Notes under the pieces: generated by a model
Told to the model about the DNA's origin: nothing
Databases searched by the model: none
What the model saw: only the letters and a program-made list of their open reading frames with translations
Assembly (NCBI GenBank): GCA_030052745.1
Contig: JANBVO010000001.1
Location: forward strand, 2,232,001-2,296,000
Reading direction: 5' to 3'
Source of the DNA: Pleurostoma richardsiae
Taxonomy: Eukaryota > Ascomycota > Sordariomycetes > Calosphaeriales > Pleurostomataceae
Length of the DNA: 64,000 nt
Position numbers and translations under genes: made by a program
Shown: in pieces, positions 21,661-33,700 of the stretch
Layout: each line of letters starts with the position of its first letter
How positions within the stretch are numbered: position 1 is the stretch's first letter

Positions 21661-23081
21661 CTACGGCAAGTTGTCTCTGGGATCGTCATCCCAGTACTCC
21701 TCCCACTGCCGCATCAGTACCTTAGTCCCCCCAATTCGCTCCAACGTTTTCGCATCCCAAAAGACGTAGCCCCATCGGCGCAAATCATCCGAGATGTACC
21801 AGCCGTATAAGTTACTGTACGTACCGCCCCAGATCATGGTCCAAGCCAGTGGTGGAGCATCCGGCTCGCCGTCTCCCCGAAACGGAAATGGAGCGTTTTG
21901 CGTTCGCTCATGCTTCGATGCGTGGTCCCGGCGCCACATGGCCTGTTGTGTTTTACCAAGAACGCCCTCGAGTGTATCGAAAGGAAATGTACGATTTGGT
22001 CATATGCTGCTGCATCGTGGAGACGATATGTTCGCGATCCTTGATCTTGAACAGGACAGTGTGCAGCAAAGGAAGACCACGTAGTGTTGTTCCTTCTAGA
22101 TACATCGCACGGTCTGCAGATGAATGTTAGCTGTGTGAAGTGCATGTCTGCTTGATATGCAGCTGTTGATGAGGTTGATACGGAACTTACTCAAGCCATC
22201 CAGATCAAACGCTCCATCTGGAGTAGGGGGCCTTCCTTGATCATTGAACTTGGGGTTATCTGGATGTAAGTCCCACATGATGTCCTTAATAATTTTGTCG
22301 TACACGTCGTGAGCAAACTGGTAGAATGAGAAAAGCTCCTCGACCTCCCATGGTTCTAATGTATCTAGAAAGGCCTGCACCGTCTCATCCAGATGATCTC
22401 GAGACAACCAGGGAGAATTGTCACCAGGGCCAGCGAGGTGACAGAGCAGCTGGAAGCGATATATAGCCCGTGTCACTCGCATCGTCTCCGTGCTAGTCAG
22501 TGCAACGCTCTGCTGGCCGCTGTGAGGACCATTCCCTGCTTCTTTGGCTTCATCGAGATTGGCTAGCATCCAGCGAGCATAGTGTTCGGTGAGAGTCTTT
22601 ATGTATTGGAAGTGGAAGTTGGCCATGTTTACAACTTCCTCTTGAGTAAGCCTATCGGCAAGGAATAGTCGTCGCTGCGAGGTGTTCTCCGCGTAGGACT
22701 TCAGGAACTCCGTAATGGCTTGTTTTTTGTCTCCTCTCTGAGCAGCGGACAGATTGACAGCATAAGCGTCAACAGTCACGCTGCCCATCGTCCGCTCAAG
22801 GCATCTACAGAGTAGATACTTGCGGTCGAAAACGTATTGCTGGTGGAACACCGCAGAGGCGGATACCAGTGCCTTCAACTGCGAAATATTCAAAGTGGAC
22901 AGCAGATAACGCCGGACTTCGGACGGCAGACCATCAAGTCCATGTTTCACCGTCTAGAATTAGACTGGGACCCAACAGGTACCGGGTCCGCATCTAGGGT
23001 CATCGTTGTGGAATCTGGTGTCTTTTTCGAATTTTTGGCAGATACGGCGGGTCTCTTGAGTTTCGCAACCAGACGATTCAT
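21661..23081 (-). pseudogene. F-box-like hypothetical protein gene with apparent frameshift
   Basis: Proposed exons: 23046-23081 (MNRLVAKLKRPA), 22191-22953 and 21661-22113. The main frame has no ATG near its start, so a short upstream exon with a GTATCT donor and TAG acceptor (92-nt intron with a TCTAAT branch-like site) is inferred. LDGLPSEVRRYLLSTLNISQ resembles a degenerate F-box. The last exon opens in frame as LPLLHTVLFKIKDREHIV but must change frame near 21980-21982 (a run of three A on the plus strand) to reach DTLEGVLGKTQQAMWRRDHA and the long conserved-looking C-terminus (WTMIWGGTYSNLYGWYISDD). No intron with GT-AG ends restores the frame. Either the gene is broken or the assembly has a one-base error. 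Repaired length would be near 416 aa. Confidence 0.65.
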
Positions 23082-24140
23082 ATTACTGATTGCGCGATCA
23101 AATGCTAATTATGGAGGACGAGCATTCACCAGGAGAGGCTGCATGAAAGATTTACGAGAGAAGATGTGGTAGGAAGACGTGACACCCCTCTCGCTTTGGT
23201 CCTCCCGCGGCAAGTAGCGTCTAATGATTGGGCAGGAAGACTCCGGTAACACCCTCACGCTATACACGGGCGTAGAACTAATATCAGGGATTCTGTTCTT
23301 AATCGAGTTGCAAGTTGGGCCAACACCTCGCAGGACCCAGCCGTGGTTTCAGGGTTTTTTTTTTTTGGCCGTAACATGACCTACTATTATGAGCCGCCTC
23401 CAAGATCTGGGCTCGGTTGGCCCACATTTGGGTTTCGGCTCTGAAGGCCTTTTGGTCCGACCCTTTCAAGGTTGCAGGCTGGGTCAACAACCCAAAAGGC
23501 TCACCGCCTTCGTGAGGCCTTCTCAGAGCGTTCAAGATAGAATACATCGTTCTAACTATGTCTTTTACAATATAAGTGGCATAATTCAACGTCTTTCAGG
23601 CTCGAGATGTCACCGGAGACTTTCGCAAGATATCACTCAAGTACCAATAGCTAGATTCTCTATTGCCTACTCGACTGCTTTAAAGTTATATCCTGCATCT
23701 TTGTCGCCATTGTTTCTCCCGTCCTCATTCGCTGTCTAAGTCTTGCCTCGCACAATAATCCTTCGGTTTTCTCCTCTTCACAATAGAGCTCTACTGCAAC
23801 TACTGCATACGGCTTTCATCATGTGCCACGACTGCTCTAGGGCTGGAGTATGGCTCTCTCATTCCCTGGACAGGCGTACACCTTCACCTCCACAGGCACC
23901 CCAGGTTAAAAACACCCCAAATAGGGAATTATTCGTGTACATTTGCGTTATTGGGTGTGACTTGTTTCAAGTTACTTGGCACATTTAAAACTATCTGCTA
24001 CCACGTAGTTAAGGCAGGATAGAGATTATGTTACGGCGACTTTAATCCATATGAATTATATCTAATCTGTTGCCCAGTATCCATTGCAGACATATTCCTC
24101 GCAAGCCTACCTGTCAAGCTTCTGCCTAATTCCCTATTAT
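23082..24140. other. Intergenic 1.06 kb, no gene called
   Basis: It contains a T run at about 23354-23367. A minus-strand frame at 23299-23589 (96 codons, with LRRPHEGGEPFGLLTQPATL) looks somewhat protein-like but matches nothing I know and overlaps the T run, so it may be a relic. Nothing else could be assigned. Confidence 0.4.
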
Positions 24141-25394
24141 CTACCCCGATTTCGTACCGCTCAAAGGAGAGGCCAGCAGCCACTCCCCGACAATACCCAT
24201 GATCTTATCCATCTTGACTCTCGCATCCTTCAGCATCTCCGTGTCATCAACTTCCCTTTCATCGAGGCTGTCGTACCCATGGATCGTATCCGGTACCAGC
24301 AGCCACCTACAACTACTACCACCCTCACCCTTCCCCTCGAACGCAAAATGTTCGTCGTCCAGCACCAGCTCGCCCTGGCCCGCCAGCTCTTCCCTGCCAA
24401 CTGTCTCGTCGACGCCCGGCACGTCCCGTCCCGCCAACCTGCTGGCCATACGCCACGCCTCATTGGCCAGCCTGTCCAGTTCGCACGCCACCATGAAGAC
24501 GTCCAAGCCGGTGTACGCGTCTACGTCGACCCCGTACAATGGGCTTAGGAGCGGGTCTCGCCGGTCAGTCCCGGCAGGAACATACGCCCAATCAAACACG
24601 GGCGCTATCCCGACCGTCACGTCGGCTTCGCGGGCGCGGAACCCACCCAGCGCGGGCTTCCGCCGGCGCCCCGCCTCCTTGCGCGCGGCCGGCACCGCGA
24701 GGTCGACGACGGGGTACATAGACAGCACGGCGCGCAGGAGCACTCCGCTACCGGTCTGCCGAAGCAGCTGCGCCAGGGCCAGGGCCAGGTTGCCGCCGGA
24801 GGACCAGCCCGCCAGCGCGACGCCGCGCGACCGGTCGATGGGCAGCGAGGCGTCGGTCAGGCACAGCGCCACGAGCTCGGCCAGGTCGTGCACGGCGGTC
24901 GGGAAGGGGTGGGCCGGCGCCTTGCGGTAGTTGAGCGCGATGACGAGCGCGTCGTGCCGGGAGGCGAAGGCGCGGTTCCACGCGTCGTTGTCGTGCGGGC
25001 GGCCGAGCACGAAGCCGCCGCCGTGGATGGTGAAGATGGTGGGGAGGTGAAGGGGGTTGCCAGTTGGACTGGCGGATGAGGCAGGCTTGGGGAGGAAGAT
25101 GCTACGAGGGCTATTAGCTGCTTGCCGTGGTCTTGCGGCAGGGAGAGACTCTTCAAGGACGACCAACCGAATGGGGAGGTCTTTTCGGGCCGGGTAGACC
25201 TTCACGATGTCCGGGCTATCAGGAGGAGGATAGAAATAATGCACTATGTCGCTGATAAACACGGCCGGCGCAGTGAATATATTCTGGATCGCAAATGCGA
25301 TGGCGGCATACCGGAGCCGTGTCCAAAGCGACAATGACGGCGTTATAACGCGGTCCTCTGCTGGGGACAGGGAGTCCGCAGTTGCTGCTGCCAT
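24141..25394 (-). CDS. HSL-type alpha/beta hydrolase (esterase/lipase), membrane-anchored
   Basis: Single exon, 417 aa. It belongs to the hormone-sensitive-lipase-like alpha/beta hydrolases: oxyanion-hole HGGG at 124-127, nucleophile elbow GWSSGG with Ser198, a likely acid in CELDRLANEAWRM, and the catalytic His in PDTIHGYDSLDE. A hydrophobic N-terminal stretch (LRYAAIAFAIQNIFTAPAVF, about 27-46) suggests membrane or ER anchoring. Substrate is unknown; relatives hydrolyse short acyl esters or sterol esters. Codon third positions are strongly G/C in the middle of the gene. No cluster partner is obvious; the HET gene lies upstream on the same strand. Confidence 0.88.
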   Translation of the reverse strand: MAAATADSLSPAEDRVITPSLSLWTRLRYAAIAFAIQNIFTAPAVFISDIVHYFYPPPDSPDIVKVYPARKDLPIRLVVLEESLPAARPRQAANSPRSIFLPKPASSASPTGNPLHLPTIFTIHGGGFVLGRPHDNDAWNRAFASRHDALVIALNYRKAPAHPFPTAVHDLAELVALCLTDASLPIDRSRGVALAGWSSGGNLALALAQLLRQTGSGVLLRAVLSMYPVVDLAVPAARKEAGRRRKPALGGFRAREADVTVGIAPVFDWAYVPAGTDRRDPLLSPLYGVDVDAYTGLDVFMVACELDRLANEAWRMASRLAGRDVPGVDETVGREELAGQGELVLDDEHFAFEGKGEGGSSCRWLLVPDTIHGYDSLDEREVDDTEMLKDARVKMDKIMGIVGEWLLASPLSGTKSG

Positions 25395-25969
25395 CTCGGT
25401 TGTCGATTATTGGAGAGTGGAGGAAAAGACGGACGGGATAAAACTGAAGGGGGTAAACTGGTAAAGGCTTTCTCCGGTCCCGTTTGAATCAATTGCAATA
25501 ACTAGATGATGAATGTACCTGGTGCCGGCGACAACCCATCTAGTTAATGTATTGGAGTTTATGTTGTTGCCTGTTGATGGCTACCGACCTACCTAATCAG
25601 GTAAGTAGGCCAGCTGTTAGTGAAACTGACGAATGTTAGTCAGCCAATCAATGTCCGTCCTTTTCTCGTCAATATCGCCCTCGAAGCAACGAGACTCGAT
25701 GTTATGAGGGAATGTCACCGCTGGGAATGTCATACTCATAAGTCGTTTGTTTCTGCTTGACTCCTTTTCGTAATTGATCACAGCCCATCTTCTGATGTCT
25801 GGACATCTTAAAGGTCATAGTCCAACTTGATAGGTTCAGTGAGCCGTACTAAGGTTGTGTCAACACCACAGACTATGAAAGTAAATTTTGAGGGATCGAC
25901 ACTCTGCAAAATCATACATTTAATCTGGTTCTCGAGGTCTCGAGCCTGACTTGCGTTACTTCCGACTGG
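25395..25969. other. Intergenic, no gene seen
   Basis: A 575-nt spacer: promoter of the hydrolase gene and 3' end of the HET gene, both on the minus strand. CCTACCTAA and GGTAAGTAGG around 25589-25611 form an imperfect inverted repeat. I see nothing else in it. Confidence 0.45.
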
Positions 25970-27853
25970 TCAAACCAGCGTAATGTCCTTCAGCTCCCAA
26001 TAACCCCTTCTTACCCCCTCGACTATATCCATATCAATAAAGTCGGTCACCCAGCAGCAGCCTAGAAAACGATACTGCCCCTTCTCTGGATCGACGGGCC
26101 GAAGCAGGTAAGGCACTGCCGATCCAACAAACACGCACACCTGGTCTTGGAAATGTACGTCGCAGTTCGTACCCGTACTTCCCATCACGCCTAGCATTGT
26201 GATGAAAGGCCTCCGATACTCGAAGTTGCTTCCCAATGTCGTCTTGAGAGTCACCACCGTGCTCATAATGAGAGCGGTGTCTTTCGCCAGCGGCAGTTCT
26301 TTCTCCCGATCCGTGAGCATGTCGTAATTGCGGCACATCTCTGAGTCAGATGCCGTAGTCTCATGGAGGAGCGCAAGCTTCCAGGCCTCACGACGCTCAG
26401 CTTCTGTCTTTAGCTTCTCGTGCGCGCAGGGTTTGCCTTCCATCTCATCCTCCCATTCGATGAGCCGCCTGCGATACACATTCGCCTGCTCATCGATGGA
26501 TAGGTCCGGGTCGTCGTCATTAGGCGCAAAACGTTTGCCAATGTGCCATACGCCAAAGGCGTCAAAGATCCGACCCTTGAGTGTGAGATGGCGGAAGTCG
26601 GCCGAGAAACGCGGTGGATTTGGTGGTGCCACAGTGCCTCTCAGCTGATGTATTTGTAAGTACACGTTGATGCCATCCGAGAGTCTCGAGGCGGCCAAGC
26701 CGTTAGGTCTTGGATCACCGTCCAAGGGTGTGCTCCAGGTCGTTGCCCATGACGGCATGCCATCCACGGGGTTTGCCACAGAGCAGAGGACATTTGAAAG
26801 CATCCCATGTTGAAGCATGAATATGCTTAGGTCCCTAAAGACATCCGCAACTGATTTGCTGTAGTCGATCTCAAGCAGGTTCTCATTGCTCAAATCGCCC
26901 TTTACCATCCCCAGGATACCGTACAAACGATCCCTGGGTTCTGTGCACTCGCAGAAGCGCGTCTGCCAGAGAAGAGCGCACAGCTCATTGTGCTTTGATG
27001 GCTCAGGAAGACCGCGCTGTGAGGCGTCGTGAGCTCGCATCCGGCATTTCAGCACTTTATCCGCCCTGCTTGCGCCGGTCAGCCGCCATATATGCGTATT
27101 CTGACCGTTCTGCAGCCTGCGCAACGCATCCACGGCCAGGGAAAGTCTTTCCCATCTGATCCACCGCCCTCCATATATGACCGTCGCAGTTTTTGCCAGC
27201 GCGATTTCCTGCAGGATCCAGACACGCAGAAACCAGGGGCGCGAGAAGAACCTGAGCAGCAGCTGTAATGAGTGCATGACGTTGCCCGTCTGAACCAAGA
27301 CAATCGCCCCGGCATCGGGATCTTCGGGATCAGTATTCGCCAGCAAGTTCAGTAAGGACACAGTCAGGGACGCGATATGGGGGCCCTGCACGGGGATATC
27401 TCCAGGTTCCAGCTCGCGGCCGAGCCAGATGATGACGCGCTCGGCGTGGCGGTAGATGTCGCCCATGCGACGAACTTCTTGGTTACGTTCTTCGACGCTC
27501 GTTTGGTTGATACAAATCGCGTCTGTCCAGATAAGCCTCTCATCATCTTGGAACCGCAAGGCTCGCAGTGCAGCCTCGAGGTTAGTCGTCGCTTGAAAAG
27601 GCTGGCCGTTGAGCGAAATGGCGGTTGTAGTCGTGGGATCGCCCCAGACGTACGAGAGTGCCTCATACTCTAGATCATCAATTTCGTCCTCAATGAAGGG
27701 ATAGTTGTCCACGATGCATTCAACCACCTCGGACCCCCGGCCCGGAAGTATTGCTACCAGGCGGATCTGGGTCCCATCCACGGGTAGTGGCTTATAACTG
27801 ATGGTGTTTACAGACTTCTCCATTGTGATAGTTGCTCGTGTTCGATTAGGCAT
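25970..27853 (-). CDS. HET domain (heterokaryon incompatibility) protein
   Basis: Single exon, 627 aa. The HET domain lies at about residues 60-215, with its classic blocks: YEALSYVWGDP (63-73), LIWTDAICINQTSVEERNQE, VIIWLG and RPWFLRVWILQEIALA. HET domains trigger cell death in incompatible fungal fusions and in some NLR-like proteins. The C-terminal 400 residues carry blocks usual in HET-only proteins (CTEPRDRLYGILGMV, then a late GYWELKDITLV) and no WD or NACHT module. The second Met at codon 11 (27823) is an alternative start. The next two genes upstream on this strand encode ankyrin proteins, one with a Helo-like N-terminus, so a joint role in non-self response is possible but unproven. 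Confidence 0.93.
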   Translation of the reverse strand: MPNRTRATITMEKSVNTISYKPLPVDGTQIRLVAILPGRGSEVVECIVDNYPFIEDEIDDLEYEALSYVWGDPTTTTAISLNGQPFQATTNLEAALRALRFQDDERLIWTDAICINQTSVEERNQEVRRMGDIYRHAERVIIWLGRELEPGDIPVQGPHIASLTVSLLNLLANTDPEDPDAGAIVLVQTGNVMHSLQLLLRFFSRPWFLRVWILQEIALAKTATVIYGGRWIRWERLSLAVDALRRLQNGQNTHIWRLTGASRADKVLKCRMRAHDASQRGLPEPSKHNELCALLWQTRFCECTEPRDRLYGILGMVKGDLSNENLLEIDYSKSVADVFRDLSIFMLQHGMLSNVLCSVANPVDGMPSWATTWSTPLDGDPRPNGLAASRLSDGINVYLQIHQLRGTVAPPNPPRFSADFRHLTLKGRIFDAFGVWHIGKRFAPNDDDPDLSIDEQANVYRRRLIEWEDEMEGKPCAHEKLKTEAERREAWKLALLHETTASDSEMCRNYDMLTDREKELPLAKDTALIMSTVVTLKTTLGSNFEYRRPFITMLGVMGSTGTNCDVHFQDQVCVFVGSAVPYLLRPVDPEKGQYRFLGCCWVTDFIDMDIVEGVRRGYWELKDITLV

Positions 27854-28593
27854 GTCGCGAGCGCGATGTTTACCGCCAGATTGCGCGGTCCTTCGTTTTC
27901 AGCTCGCTGCACAGCCCAGCTCGCATGATCAGCCATTGGTTGGTCGCTTTCGCAGCGTCAGTAGGCAGAATTTAGTTGATTAATCACACAAATGATACCT
28001 CCTTTGATGATGCATCACTATGACTAGTACCATGCTCAGACAATTTGGGATGTCTATCGCCCTCATTCAAGTCTAAGTCATTCAGAACGTCTAATTAGCA
28101 TATTGTTGGCCATAAAGTTCGACAACGCCTTACCTTCAATATTGGCCATTATCACACGCCAGTCAGGTTGAAAAGACACGCAAGATATAACGTCGCGGTG
28201 ATAGAGTTAAGAGACATAACAACAGTCTTGAAATAATTACCTCACCACAAGTCTCTCCGTTCCATGCTTTGAGAACAGATCGCAACTTCACCAACAGAAG
28301 GTATGCCATTTCGGCGGGTCCCAGTAACGATCCCACGACTACTCTGTTAGATATATGTATACATGCTGTCAACATTATGCCCTCGTGCCAAACGGGAATT
28401 CCCCTACTATTAAGAGGACGTTTTCCAGACTTGTCAAATGAACGCTTCGACAACCTCTTCAGTATTGGCCTCCATTAAATCTGCATTACCTTAGTTTCTA
28501 CTTAAGGTACTACCTTCCCTAAATAGACCCTCAACGTTTAGATCATCATCACCCTATTTCATTCCTTCAGAAGATAATATCATCAACCCTAGA
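27854..28593. other. Intergenic, no gene called
   Basis: A 740-nt spacer between two minus-strand genes. A 96-codon minus-strand frame at 28163-28453 has a hydrophobic middle but no recognisable family. The right end is probably the 3' UTR of the ankyrin gene that ends at 28594. Confidence 0.45.
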
Positions 28594-29996
28594 TCAACCT
28601 TCAATCCTTGCTGCAATTCTCGGGTGCCTGTGCGCTCGTGCGCGCGCCGCCGGAGTATCGCCAACGCCTCCACTCCCCGTCAGGTCGCCCCGTGCCCCAA
28701 ATTCCAGCAGCAAGTCAACCATGGGCCCGTCGCCCCGCTCTGCGGCCAGATGCAATGCCGTGTCGCGCTGTCCCGCCGTCATGTGTTGCGTCCAGCCGCC
28801 GTTGAAGATCTTGTCGTTGGGGTCGCAGCCCTGCTCGAGGAGCATCCGCATCACGACCAGTCGATCCGGGTTCTCCTCGTCCCACAATGTCACAGGTAGG
28901 GTTAGGGTAGCTGAATCTCCCCGTCCGAGCCGTCCGTTGGCGTTGTTCGCGGCGACTACAGACAGGGGAAAGTACGAGAACAGCATGGTCGCCTGGGCCA
29001 GACTACAGGGCACGATACCCTCTTGGAAGTGCCATGACGACCCATCCTTAATAGATAGGAATATGGATATGACATTAACACTCAGAACGAAACCGATACC
29101 GCTGAAGACTGCGCACAGCTTCTCTACCTCGGAAGACGCTCGTAGCTCAGGCTCGCGCTGGAACCCCATCAGCAAGGGCAAGCCGTAGTAGAGTGACTCA
29201 GAGCTGTTGGTCATGGGATAGTGGATCCAGCCGCTGGCCTGAAGGAGCGTCGTCCATATTCTGATCTCGATGAGCTTGTTTTCAGCGCTATCGGATGAGT
29301 GCTGAAAGTCCATGCTGGGGTGTTGTCGCGAGGAGGTAATGAGTTGCCCGAGTAGGTCGAAAGTCGACTTGGTTGACGGCGCCGGGTATGTTACTAGGTG
29401 CTGGAGTACCGCAACATGGCGCCGTGCGTACGCGATGACAGCCAGGATGTCCACCCAGCGCGGCGGTAAGGATTCTAGGGCCGCGTTGGCGGCTGCAGCC
29501 TCACGGCGCAGGTCCTCTACGTCTTTGATGCCGTAGGTAAGGACGCACAGTCCCTTGAACTTCGCAGAGTCCGATGACAAATCATGCGTCACTTATGGTC
29601 AGCCCTCCCACGGACAATACCTAATACATGTCGGCGTTGGCATGACGCACCTATCGTCTGGAGGCGGCGGAAGGACCGATTCAGCATCAGAGACTTGAAA
29701 GCCCCAGAAATTAGATCGACCTTCAGGAGATTCTCTAGCTTGGTAGACTTGGCTTTGTCGAAAGTGTGGCGGGCAGAGCCGGCCTCGAGATGGCCGATGA
29801 GTCGGTCAAAATAGTCTTCCAGGGTGATCTCATGAAGGAAGAACTGAGCCACTGTCCGGACGAAGCACATCTCATCCTGCTTATCGAGTTCCTCCTGGAT
29901 CTCATAAAAGTTGGACCACACCTCCACCGACGGGACCTGGTCCTCGTCTCCCAGCTCGTGCAACTCCCGATACTGTTGTCGGTTAACGGGGAACAT
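28594..29996 (-). CDS. Ankyrin-repeat protein, hypothetical
   Basis: Exons: 29651-29996 and 28594-29591 (447 aa), joined at phase 1 across a 59-nt intron (GTGCGT to AAG). The N-terminal third is charged and helical (VWSNFYEIQEELDKQDEM). Only the C-terminus shows a clear ankyrin repeat: RDTALHLAAERGDGPMVDLL followed by LEFGARGDL. A weaker repeat precedes it (VVMRMLLEQGCDPND). The middle carries two moderately hydrophobic stretches near LCAVFSGIGFVLSVNVISIF, which could be buried helices or membrane segments. Function is unknown. It lies between the HET gene and a larger ankyrin gene on the same strand. Confidence 0.75.
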
Positions 29997-30783
29997 GTTC
30001 CGGAGGGCGGAAGATGGGGCTAAAATGTGATCTTAAGAATAGAACGGAGATGGACTCGAGAAGCTCGCAAGATATCGAGTGCCACGGAAGAGAACAAAGG
30101 GCGGTGTTTTGTTGGAGGAATCTGCCCCGTAGACTGCACGGTGATGGTGGCAGCCTCTGATGCGGCGGTGCTGCCGTTGGTTCGTTGGTCACAGCAATGT
30201 GAGCAATCATATCACAACCGCGCGGAATACCTCCGCTGTGCCCCTGCTGCCACTGCCCCCCGTCGCCTACCAGCCCTACTTGTAGCATGCCGTAGTTGGG
30301 CACACGGCGAATAGCGCATTGACACGGTGTGCAAAAAGCAATAGTCTCAAGTACAAGGATGCCTTTTCAAGCCGAGAATCCTGGATGCAACGGTCGGCCT
30401 TGCGTTCCTACACAGTGGTCGTGGATTTGGCATGCCAGGTCTTAATAGAAATCATACCATATAAGAGAAGCCTGGAGGACTTGACAGCCAACTCAGATTT
30501 GGTGAGCAAGGAGAGTTGCAGCCCACGAACCGTATATTATGCAGCTTGTAACCGGGCCTCCATCGTTGAACAAGTTATAAGTACTCCTCCATGAAAGACC
30601 CCCCTAGTTTTCTCTCGTGCGATCTTCAATCTGAGTCAGGGAAATACTACATAAGCACCAGATTCGCTCAACTCCCTACACTCCAGCACCACAAGTCGAG
30701 AACTATGTACGCAGTATATACAGGCACAATCGACAGTTTTGATTGCAAGATGTGAAACGCCATCATTCAAGATACGCATGAAA
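29997..30783. other. Intergenic, no gene seen
   Basis: A 787-nt spacer holding the promoter of the smaller ankyrin gene and the 3' end of the larger one. I found no credible frame and no repeat. Confidence 0.5.
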
Positions 30784-33700
30784 CTATCTCCGGTCACTGG
30801 TCTCCGGCGGCAGGATCTCGTCCAACTTAGCCATCCAGTACTCAACGGTGTCTTCGTCGTCTTCTTCATCGCTCTCGGGCTCCGGAGGGTCCGGGCCATA
30901 CGAGTGAGAGTTGCTCATCCGAGCTGTGTCCCAGACAACACCGATCTTCTCCGCAGCCTCAATCTCCTCGCTGGCCAGTCTTCTCGCCTCTAAGGTCCGC
31001 AGAACGTCCTGCATCCGAGGAGTCCATAGACGCTCCAGAAATCCCGTCAGTGAGACTCCAGAACACAGTTCCCGCTTGAAATCTGCGAGAAGGTCTTCGA
31101 GCAGCTTGAGCATCTCCCTATCCTCATCGTGAATCTCTTCAACCTCCTCTTTTGACATGTATCGGTGCGAGCAGATGGGTTCGCTATAGGGATACAAGTC
31201 GTCTTTGTGACTCTTGCGAAAGACACAGCAGGTGTGCCTGAGACCAAGCCTCTCGAAAGTGAGGAAACGCACCAGGCTGCGGTGTTGGGAAGGCGACATA
31301 CGCGCTTGAAAATGCCTCCGCAACAGATAGGAAAAGTTCACCAGTGTTTCGTGCCTTCCGGGCGTTATCCTGCCCCATAGCGTCTTCCAGAAGATTAAGA
31401 ACGGGGTGCAACCCTTCTCAGAGCACCAGCAGTCGCAGTTGTCCGCCAAGTCCAAGGCCATGATCTCGTTGATTACATTTCTGGTTCCATCTGACCAATC
31501 TTCCACGAGAACTCCGACGCCGTTCGCGATGGCACCGGCCACCCAGTGGGCAGCAGTAGCATGGAGGTTGACATCGGGCCAGTCAAGAGCAACCGCCGGG
31601 CTAGGGACACCATGAAGGTCTGCTCCATGCGCTACTAACCAGTCGAAGTATGGCCGGTAAAAACGCCGTATCGCATGGTGTATCAGTGGTGAAAGGCCCG
31701 CGAAATTGTATGAGTCCACATCACGGAATCCGAGCGAGAACGCCAGGTCGGCTATGTTAGGGTGGCGGATATAGAAGTACACCGAAGAGCTCCGATACGT
31801 GAGGCTAAGCTCCGAGCCGCCCAACTCTGCAGGGACTTTGACGTTGTTCGCCAGGAGAGTTGCAACGACATCATCGGCCCGTGCGTCCGGAATTCCCAAT
31901 GAATCCAGCTTCAGGCGTCTAATATCTTCCTTCGAAAGTGTCTCCAGAGCCAGTTTCTTCAGGCGCAGACGCCGCCTCTTCAAATGCGATAGGAGCATTC
32001 GCCACGCGGCGGAAGACAGGATTGCTGGTTGTTCCAACATTCCGTACGGCCACAGCGGACAGAAGCTACCGGCTCGAAGCAGGAGATCAGCAGAGTGAAT
32101 GCTCTCAGTGGTCTGTACAAAGTACAGAGCATAGTGAATCGGAAGGTCACCTGTGGTATTGGCCTTGTTAATTATCTTGGCGCTGTCCTCCCTCTGTAAG
32201 AGTATTTCAAGGATAGATGGGTTCATCACAGCCAAGTGTAGCGGTGTGTATCCAGTATTATCGACCTCTTCTAGTAGTGCTGAGGGCCGCACATTGAGGA
32301 TCTGTTCGACCAGAAGCTTGTTCCCCTGAACGATAGCGAAGGATAGAGGCCCAATACCGTGTGCTTAATCATTGCGTATAAGTAGCGGCCTCACCGATAG
32401 TTGAATCTTTTCTGGATAATGGCACACACCTGACGCGACTATTCTCGAGCTCCCCAGAGCTTCATAGAGTAGATACTTCAGCGCGAGCGTGAGATCGCCA
32501 TACCAAGCCTCTGCATTATGCTTCAGCAGCATAGTCTCGGCTGAAACCATAGCAGAAGGGTCAACGTAAGCCAACGCGGTGCTGCAGTGCAAGTCAGCAT
32601 AGCCACCGACCACTTCGATGAGAGGGCGGGCCACTGACTTTCCGTGCAGGTCCAGATGGTTGACGGGAACTCCACACATTAGTAGACCATCCATAATACC
32701 GCTGGCTACGGCGATCTGATCCGGAGAGCTGTGCTGGTCCATCTAGTCGCCTGTAAGTTACGGCGCAGATAACTTTGAGCTCTCTCAGCGTAAGTTGTGC
32801 AACGTACCAAACCTGCTGCTAAATGTAACAAAGTCTTGCCGTCATAGTTGACATCGATTGGTGAAGCTAGTCGCACCTTGAACGCCTGGACAATGCGATC
32901 TAGGGCCGTTTCACAAAAGAGGGCCAACGCTACTTGTGGGAGCATTGAATACCAGAGAACGGTGCGTATGAGTCCGACAATTCGAACCGTGGGTGAACAA
33001 GCCGGATCAACTACAGGGTAATAAGCCAGCTTGGGACTGAGACTGAAGCCACCTGACCCGGAGGTGGTCGAGAAGGAAAAGTTGACCAAGCCGGAGAAAA
33101 GGCCTCTTAATCCATTCGATTGAAGTCCAAAAGTCCTCGAGTGCCGAGCTGCTGGGAGAGTCGCCAACCTGCAGCTCGGCCAGTGTTTTTCAACAACATC
33201 GGTTTCGGTGAACATAAATATGGATCCGCAACTGCGGAACTGCTTGCGCCGCCGGATTCGCCGCCGGACGCAGGTGCAACCGCCCGCGGTGTCACAAGCA
33301 GCAATGACCGCTCGCTGCGTTTCGAACCGGTCGCAGAGTGTTCTGAGCGTAGCCGGGGGGAGCCGCCGCCCGATGAACTCTACGGCACGCTCGGTTACTT
33401 GAGCTGAGCGAGCAGGTTCAATCACTTGTGACTGCAGTGATTGAGACTTCATGGATGCTTCGAGCTGTGCGACGGCACGCTCCATTCGTTCGGTACTGGA
33501 ATTTATACCCGTACCGAGGGCGGTGTGATTCTGGGCTAGTTGGAGCTCCATGTACGAGAGACGAGCGTACACGGCCTGTTCTAGTCTCTGGGAAACATGC
33601 ACCAAGTTGCGGGAGATGTCTTCAACACAACTTTGCGTGTCTTTGGTCGTCCTGACAACCCTCGATATGCTCGCCTCGATCGAAGAAGATATGTCCCTGG

